This document shows, in pieces, positions 60,070-64,000 of a stretch of DNA of 64,000 nucleotides (positions are counted from its first letter, which is position 1; the number at the start of each line of letters is the position of its first letter). The stretch is from Rubrivivax albus (GTDB taxonomy: Bacteria; Pseudomonadota; Gammaproteobacteria; Burkholderiales; Burkholderiaceae_C): the NCBI RefSeq assembly GCF_004016515.1, contig NZ_SACT01000001.1:1240001-1304000 (forward strand). Direction: 5' to 3'. The notes under the pieces were generated by a model. The model did not search any database. It was not told where the DNA came from and saw only the letters and a list, made by a program, of their open reading frames with translations. Both the position numbers and the translations under genes were made by a program.

Positions 60070-61341
60070 TCAGGGGCCCACCAGCGCCATCGCAATGCGG
60101 GGCTCGACGGCCACGGCCGCCAGCACCCCCAGCATCAGCACGATGAAGGGCACGGCCGCGCGGCAGATCTCGCCGAACGGTTGCTTGAAGGCCGTCAGCG
60201 CGACGATCAGGTTCAGCCCCACCGGCGGGGTCAGGAAGCCGATCTCGAGGTTCAGGATCATCATCAGGCCGAAGACCACCTTGTCGTAGCCGTAGGCCTC
60301 GGCCAGCGGCGCCAGCAGCGGGGCGAGCACCAGGATGGCTTCGCCGGTGGTCATCAGGCAGCCCACGCCCAGCAACAGCAGGTTGACCAGCACGATGAAG
60401 GCGGCCGGGCTGTCGATCCAGGCCTGGACGTTCTCGACCAGCGCCTGCGGTACCCGGTGCTCGATGAGCACCAGGTTCAGCGACAGCGCCACCGCCAGCA
60501 GCGGGAACAGTGAACCGCCGAGCTTGGCGGTCTCGAGCACGGCGTGCCGCAGGTCTGCCCAGCCGAAGTGGCGGTGCACCAGGGACTCCACCAGCAGCGC
60601 GTAGGCCAGGCCCACGGCGGCGGCCTCGGTGGTGGTGAAGAAACCGGAGTAGATGCCGCCGAGGATGATCACCGGCGTCAGCAGCGCCCAGACGCCGTGG
60701 CGCAGGGCCACCAGCAGCGCCGCGGCGCTGAAGGCCTGCGTCGGCAGCCGGCGGTTGACCCACATGGCATAGGTGCACAGCACCACCGTCAGCAGCAGGC
60801 CCGGTCCCACGCCGGCCAGGAACAGGTCGGTGATCGAGGATTCGGTCACCAGGCCGTAGAGGATCATCGGGATCGACGGCGGGATCAGGATGCCCAGCGT
60901 GCCGCCGGCCATCACCGCGCCGAGGGCGAAGCGGTTGTCGTAGCCGGCGTCGCGCATGGCCGGGTACATCACGGTGCCCACGGCCAGCATGGTGACGATG
61001 GACGACCCCGAGATCGACGCGAACAGCGCGCAGGTGAGGATGCAGGCCACGCCCAGCCCGCCCGGCAGGCGGCGTGTGAGCGCCTCCATGACGGCGATGA
61101 TGCGCTGCGCGGTGCTGCCGCGCGTCATCACCGCGCCACACAGCAGGAACAACGGGATCGACAGGATCAGCTCCTTGTCGAGCCCGACCCACATGTCCTC
61201 GATGATGTAGTCGAGCTGGCCCCGGCCCCAAATCAGCTGCACCGCCGCCGCCAGCGCCAGCAGGATCACCAGCAGCGGCTGGCGCAGCACCAGCAGCACC
61301 GCCACGCCGAGCAGGATCGCCAGCGCGCTCATCGGCTGCAC
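60070..61341 (-). CDS. dctM: TRAP transporter large permease (DctM)
   Basis: A 423-residue, about 12-helix permease of the tripartite ATP-independent periplasmic family. ASISGSSIVTMLAVGTVMYP, GGTLGILIPPSIPMILYG and GFLTPPVGLNL are characteristic DctM segments. It uses an ion gradient to import the ligand delivered by DctP. The start at 61341 gives MQPMSAL; the ATG at 61332 is equally plausible. It lies 19 bases after dctQ and 40 before the amidohydrolase. Confidence 0.93.
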   Translation of the reverse strand: MQPMSALAILLGVAVLLVLRQPLLVILLALAAAVQLIWGRGQLDYIIEDMWVGLDKELILSIPLFLLCGAVMTRGSTAQRIIAVMEALTRRLPGGLGVACILTCALFASISGSSIVTMLAVGTVMYPAMRDAGYDNRFALGAVMAGGTLGILIPPSIPMILYGLVTESSITDLFLAGVGPGLLLTVVLCTYAMWVNRRLPTQAFSAAALLVALRHGVWALLTPVIILGGIYSGFFTTTEAAAVGLAYALLVESLVHRHFGWADLRHAVLETAKLGGSLFPLLAVALSLNLVLIEHRVPQALVENVQAWIDSPAAFIVLVNLLLLGVGCLMTTGEAILVLAPLLAPLAEAYGYDKVVFGLMMILNLEIGFLTPPVGLNLIVALTAFKQPFGEICRAAVPFIVLMLGVLAAVAVEPRIAMALVGP

Positions 61342-61360
61342 CGGTGCCGTGCACCAGCCA

Positions 61361-61924
61361 TCATTCCTGAACCTCGGGCGGCGGCGGCTTCAGGCCCGGC
61401 CAGGCCGCGAACATCAGGTAGCGCAGGGCGGCCGACGCGAAGCCGGCCGGGATAGCGAGCTGGAAGGGCCACACCTCCCAGTTCAGCACCGGGGCGCGCA
61501 TGCTGGTGCCCTTGGACGCGAGCACGAACTGCAGGCCGTACCAGGCCACGCCGAGCATGAAGACGCCGGTGAACAGGTCACCGGCGCGGGCCACCGCCGG
61601 GGCCCAGGCGGCCGGCACCCAGCCGAAACCCACCCGCGGCACCAGGTGCGCGTTGGTGGCCGTGGCGATGCCGACACCACAGAATGCCCCCACCACCATC
61701 GCGAACACGGCGATCTTGGGACCGCCCGGCACCGTGGTCGCCCCCACCGACACCCCCAGCGCACGCAGCAGCGGCGCGAACACCTCGCGGCCCAGCACGT
61801 CGAACATCAGCAGCGCGGCCACGCAGGCGAAGGCGGCCATGGCCAGCCAGCACTCGGCCCGGTGCCAGCCGGCGGCCAGCGTGCGCACCGCCGGCGGTAC
61901 CGCGGCGGGTGGGGCGTCGGTCAC
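61361..61924 (-). CDS. dctQ: TRAP transporter small permease (DctQ)
   Basis: A 187-residue membrane protein with four predicted helices, as expected for DctQ: WLAMAAFACVAALLMFDVLG with an Arg-Glu after helix 1, a second helix with VFAMVVGAFCGVGIATATNA, and two more toward the C terminus. The start is a GTG that overlaps the dctP stop (GTGA). It partners the large permease. Sequence conservation in this family is low, so the call rests on topology, position and size. Confidence 0.87.
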   Translation of the reverse strand: MTDAPPAAVPPAVRTLAAGWHRAECWLAMAAFACVAALLMFDVLGREVFAPLLRALGVSVGATTVPGGPKIAVFAMVVGAFCGVGIATATNAHLVPRVGFGWVPAAWAPAVARAGDLFTGVFMLGVAWYGLQFVLASKGTSMRAPVLNWEVWPFQLAIPAGFASAALRYLMFAAWPGLKPPPPEVQE

Positions 61925-63021
61925 CGGCAGCTGTCGCGGGCCGTCTCGACGGCGCGGTGGAAGCCGGCGGCCTGCCCGCCCACCGCGGAAACCATCTCCG
62001 GCCACAGGCCCGCGGCCACCTGGCGCCACGCCGTACGTTGCGCGGGCGTCAGGTCCACCAGCTGGCCACCGGCGGCCACGTGGGCCTGGCGCAGTTTCTC
62101 CTCCACCGCGCGGATCTCGGCGCGCAGCTTCGGCGCCGACTCGGCCTCGAAGGCGCGCTGCAGCGCCGCGCGCTGCTCGGCGCCCAGTCGGTCGTAGGCG
62201 GCCTTGTTCATCAGGATCACGCCGGGCGTGTACCAGAGGTTCAGGCGCGTGTAGACGGGTGCGACCTTGTTCAGCCCGGTGGGCACGTACACCGCCACCG
62301 GCGACGTGGTGTAGTCGATGACCCCGGTCTGCAGCGACGACGCCCACTCCGGCACCGGGATGAAGGTGGAGTTGGCCCCCACCGCGGACCACAGCATGCC
62401 CTGGATGCGGGAGTAGGCCGTGCCCTTGAGCCCCTTCACGGCGGCCACGTCCGCCAGCGACTTCTTGCCCGCGACGTCGATGACGCCCACGTCGTTGATG
62501 CCCAGCAGCTTGAGCCCCTTGGCCGCGAACAGCGCATCGACCTGCCCGACCATGTGCTTGTCGAGCACGCAGTCGAGCTGGGCTGCGTTGTCGAAGTAGA
62601 ACGGCAACATCAGCATCTGCAGTTCCGGCACCACGGACGTGGCGGCACCGAGCGAGTAGCTGCCCATGTCGATGCGACCGCGCGCGACCTGCTGGATGGT
62701 GTCCAGTTCGTTGCCCAGCTGGGCGCCGTAGAACGGCTCGATCTTGACGCTGCCTCCGCTCTGCGCGGCGACGGTGGCTGCCAGCCGCTCGATCTGTCCG
62801 CCCCAGGGCGACTTCAACGGCGCGTTGGTGGTGAAGCGCAGCGCCGTGCCCTGCGCCAGCACCGCCGCCGGCAACGTGGCCAGGGTGATGCCGCAGGCCG
62901 CTGCGGCCAGCAGCGTGCCGGACATGGCGGTGCTCAGGCGCACCCGCAGGCCACGCGGCCCGGGTCGCGCGCCGTTGGCGCTGGCGTCGGCGGGGCGCCG
63001 GCTGGCAAGGGGCAGTGTCAT
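61921..63021 (-). CDS. dctP: TRAP transporter substrate-binding protein (DctP)
   Basis: A 366-residue periplasmic binding protein. A long N-terminal region includes a signal peptide that ends near residue 57 (AAVLAQG). LRFTTNAPLKSPWGGQIERL, YGAQLGNELDTIQQVARGRI and LLMLPFYFDN-like LMLPFYFDNA fit the DctP family. An arginine in the conserved middle region probably binds a carboxylate ligand. AGGAG precedes the ATG at 63021. The ligand is unknown, but an organic acid is usual. Confidence 0.92.
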   Translation of the reverse strand: MTLPLASRRPADASANGARPGPRGLRVRLSTAMSGTLLAAAACGITLATLPAAVLAQGTALRFTTNAPLKSPWGGQIERLAATVAAQSGGSVKIEPFYGAQLGNELDTIQQVARGRIDMGSYSLGAATSVVPELQMLMLPFYFDNAAQLDCVLDKHMVGQVDALFAAKGLKLLGINDVGVIDVAGKKSLADVAAVKGLKGTAYSRIQGMLWSAVGANSTFIPVPEWASSLQTGVIDYTTSPVAVYVPTGLNKVAPVYTRLNLWYTPGVILMNKAAYDRLGAEQRAALQRAFEAESAPKLRAEIRAVEEKLRQAHVAAGGQLVDLTPAQRTAWRQVAAGLWPEMVSAVGGQAAGFHRAVETARDSCR

Positions 63022-63022
63022 G

Positions 63023-63763
63023 TCATGTCTCCTGTGCGGGGTCTGTTGCGAGCAGGCGCGCCGCCTCGGCGCCCGACTCCTCGAAATGCAGGCCAGACAG
63101 CGCGGCCACGGTGTCGGCGTCGCCGCGCTCCAGGGCCTCGAGCGCCTGCGTCCACAAGGCCAGCGAGCGCTGGCGGCGGGCCACGCTGCGCAGGGCCAGC
63201 TTGCTGTAGCGCAGTGTCTGTAGCGACAGGCCTGCCAGCAGGCGCTGCAGGCGCCGGTTGCCGGCATGGCTGGCCGTCACCAGCAACAGCCGGTGCATCG
63301 TCTCGGCGTACTCGTCGCCGTCCTGTACGCCATCGGCCAGCGTGCGCAGCCGCGCCACGCCATCGCGCTGCAGGGCGAACAGGGCCGCGGGTCGCGTTTT
63401 CGCCAGCTTGCGCAGCACGCTGTCGAACAGGGCAGCCCGGACCTCGTAGATCTCGCGCAGTTCGTCGGCGCTCAGCGCCGTCACCATCGCGCCATGCCGG
63501 GGTATGACGCGCACCAGGCCTTCGCGTTCGAGCAGCCGCGTGGCTTCGCGCAGCGTGCCGCGGCTGACACCGAATTCGCCGGCCAGGTGCTGCTCGTCCA
63601 GGCGCGCGCCCGGCGGCAGGCGGCCGTCGAGGATGCGCTCGCCCACCTGCGCGGCGATCTGCTCGGCCACGGTGAGCGTGGGTCGGGGCCGGTCGGCAAA
63701 CAGGCGAAATGCGACGGCACCTTCCCAGTGCGGTGCGGGTTCACCGTCACGGCTCGGCTTCAT
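63023..63763 (-). CDS. GntR family regulator, FCD (FadR) subfamily
   Basis: A 246-residue repressor-type regulator. The N-terminal winged helix has LPPGARLDEQHLAGEFGVSR and TLREATRLLEREGLV, the GntR signature; the C-terminal FCD domain is all-helical with EIYEVRAALFDSV and a His-bearing VTASHAGNRRL. It probably senses the transported acid or a catabolite. It sits between the biotinyl-carrier gene (four-base overlap) and dctP (one-base gap). A TTGT-N2-ACAA palindrome upstream of the operon at 63991 is a likely operator. Confidence 0.92.
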   Translation of the reverse strand: MKPSRDGEPAPHWEGAVAFRLFADRPRPTLTVAEQIAAQVGERILDGRLPPGARLDEQHLAGEFGVSRGTLREATRLLEREGLVRVIPRHGAMVTALSADELREIYEVRAALFDSVLRKLAKTRPAALFALQRDGVARLRTLADGVQDGDEYAETMHRLLLVTASHAGNRRLQRLLAGLSLQTLRYSKLALRSVARRQRSLALWTQALEALERGDADTVAALSGLHFEESGAEAARLLATDPAQET

Positions 63764-63975
63764 GGCGCGATCGCTGCCACCCGCTGGCCGTCGGACACGG
63801 GGTCGCCTTCACCTACGTCGAGCGCCGCCACGGTGCCGGCACAGGGCGCGCACACCGGGATCTCCATCTTCATCGACTCGACGACGAGCACGGTGTCGCC
63901 CTCGGCAACCCGGCTGCCGACCGGCGCCATGACCTGCCAGACGGTGCCGGTGACTTCGGAGAGGATCTCATGCAT
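63760..63975 (-). CDS. Stand-alone biotin/lipoyl carrier protein
   Basis: A 71-residue single biotinyl domain. VVESMKMEIPV gives the biotin-accepting Lys36 in the canonical M-K-M context, and Gly-rich turns follow. It matches BCCP-type domains of acyl-CoA or urea carboxylases, but no carboxylase or carboxyltransferase gene lies downstream in this operon; one may lie beyond the window edge. Its stop overlaps the GntR start (ATGA). It is the first visible gene of the operon. Confidence 0.9.
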   Translation of the reverse strand: MHEILSEVTGTVWQVMAPVGSRVAEGDTVLVVESMKMEIPVCAPCAGTVAALDVGEGDPVSDGQRVAAIAP

Positions 63976-63990
63976 GCCAGCACTGTACGA

Positions 63991-64000
63991 TTGTCAACAA
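63991..64000. promoter_or_regulatory. GntR/FCD-type operator overlapping a -35 box
   Basis: TTGTCAACAA has the TTGT-N2-ACAA symmetry of FCD-type GntR operators. On the minus strand it contains a consensus TTGACA that ends 16 bases before the carrier-protein start. The site is at the window edge, so flanking sequence cannot be judged. Confidence 0.45.

Overview
The window is 64 kb of high-GC bacterial chromosome. Gene content and order (smpB-ratA-rnfH-DUF4124-guaB-guaA, phaR, rimO, cysD/cysQ) point to a betaproteobacterium of the order Burkholderiales, probably near the Rubrivivax/Leptothrix/Ideonella group. That placement is inference. I see no rRNA, tRNA, CRISPR array or complete insertion sequence.

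Region 1 (1-2002) holds sulfur-assimilation genes: the first codons of cysN, then cysD on the minus strand, and a divergent cysQ. Region 2 (2141-36782) is entirely on the plus strand and is the most unusual part. It opens with a seven-repeat surface lipoprotein. A tightly coupled eight-gene block follows (5779-14750): an alkaline-phosphatase-superfamily enzyme, a sulfotransferase, a small unknown protein, an outer-membrane efflux lipoprotein, a PqqD-like/M50-like/HlyD fusion, a methyltransferase, a free acyl carrier protein and a double SDR reductase. Three exported proteins come next (14895-18361). A second coupled block (18708-36782) encodes two megasynthases, then a phosphodiesterase-like enzyme, two alpha/beta hydrolases and a propeller-like protein. 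The megasynthases have the domain content of a polyunsaturated-fatty-acid (Pfa) or iterative polyketide synthase packed into two polypeptides: enoylreductase-like/KS/AT/ACP/KR/DH and KS/AT/DH/phosphopantetheinyl transferase. My inference is that the locus makes, modifies (methylation, possible sulfation) and exports an unknown lipid or polyketide.

Region 3 (36822-46132) is core genome: phaR, rimO, a cystathionine-lyase-family gene, smpB, ratA, rnfH, a DUF4124 gene, guaB, an MFS transporter and guaA.

Region 4 (46114-58126) looks like a decayed genomic island inserted at the 3' end of guaA. The last 19 bases of guaA recur 12 kb downstream with only synonymous differences. TGACGGTATC-type repeats lie inside both ends, and a truncated integrase sits at the left end. 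Two truncated gene pairs are joined head to tail (integrase/MFS and ThDP-enzyme/endonuclease-phosphatase). The intact cargo is an M81 (MlrC-like) peptidase, an AraC regulator, an alpha/beta hydrolase, a TonB-dependent receptor and two FAD dehydrogenases, followed by a ParDE-like toxin-antitoxin pair. A spaced motif shared upstream of the peptidase and the receptor may be the AraC operator.

Region 5 (58127-64000) is about 1 kb of gene-poor sequence and then a minus-strand operon: a stand-alone biotinyl carrier protein, a GntR/FCD regulator, a three-part TRAP transporter and an amidohydrolase. This suggests uptake and breakdown of an organic acid or lactone under GntR control.
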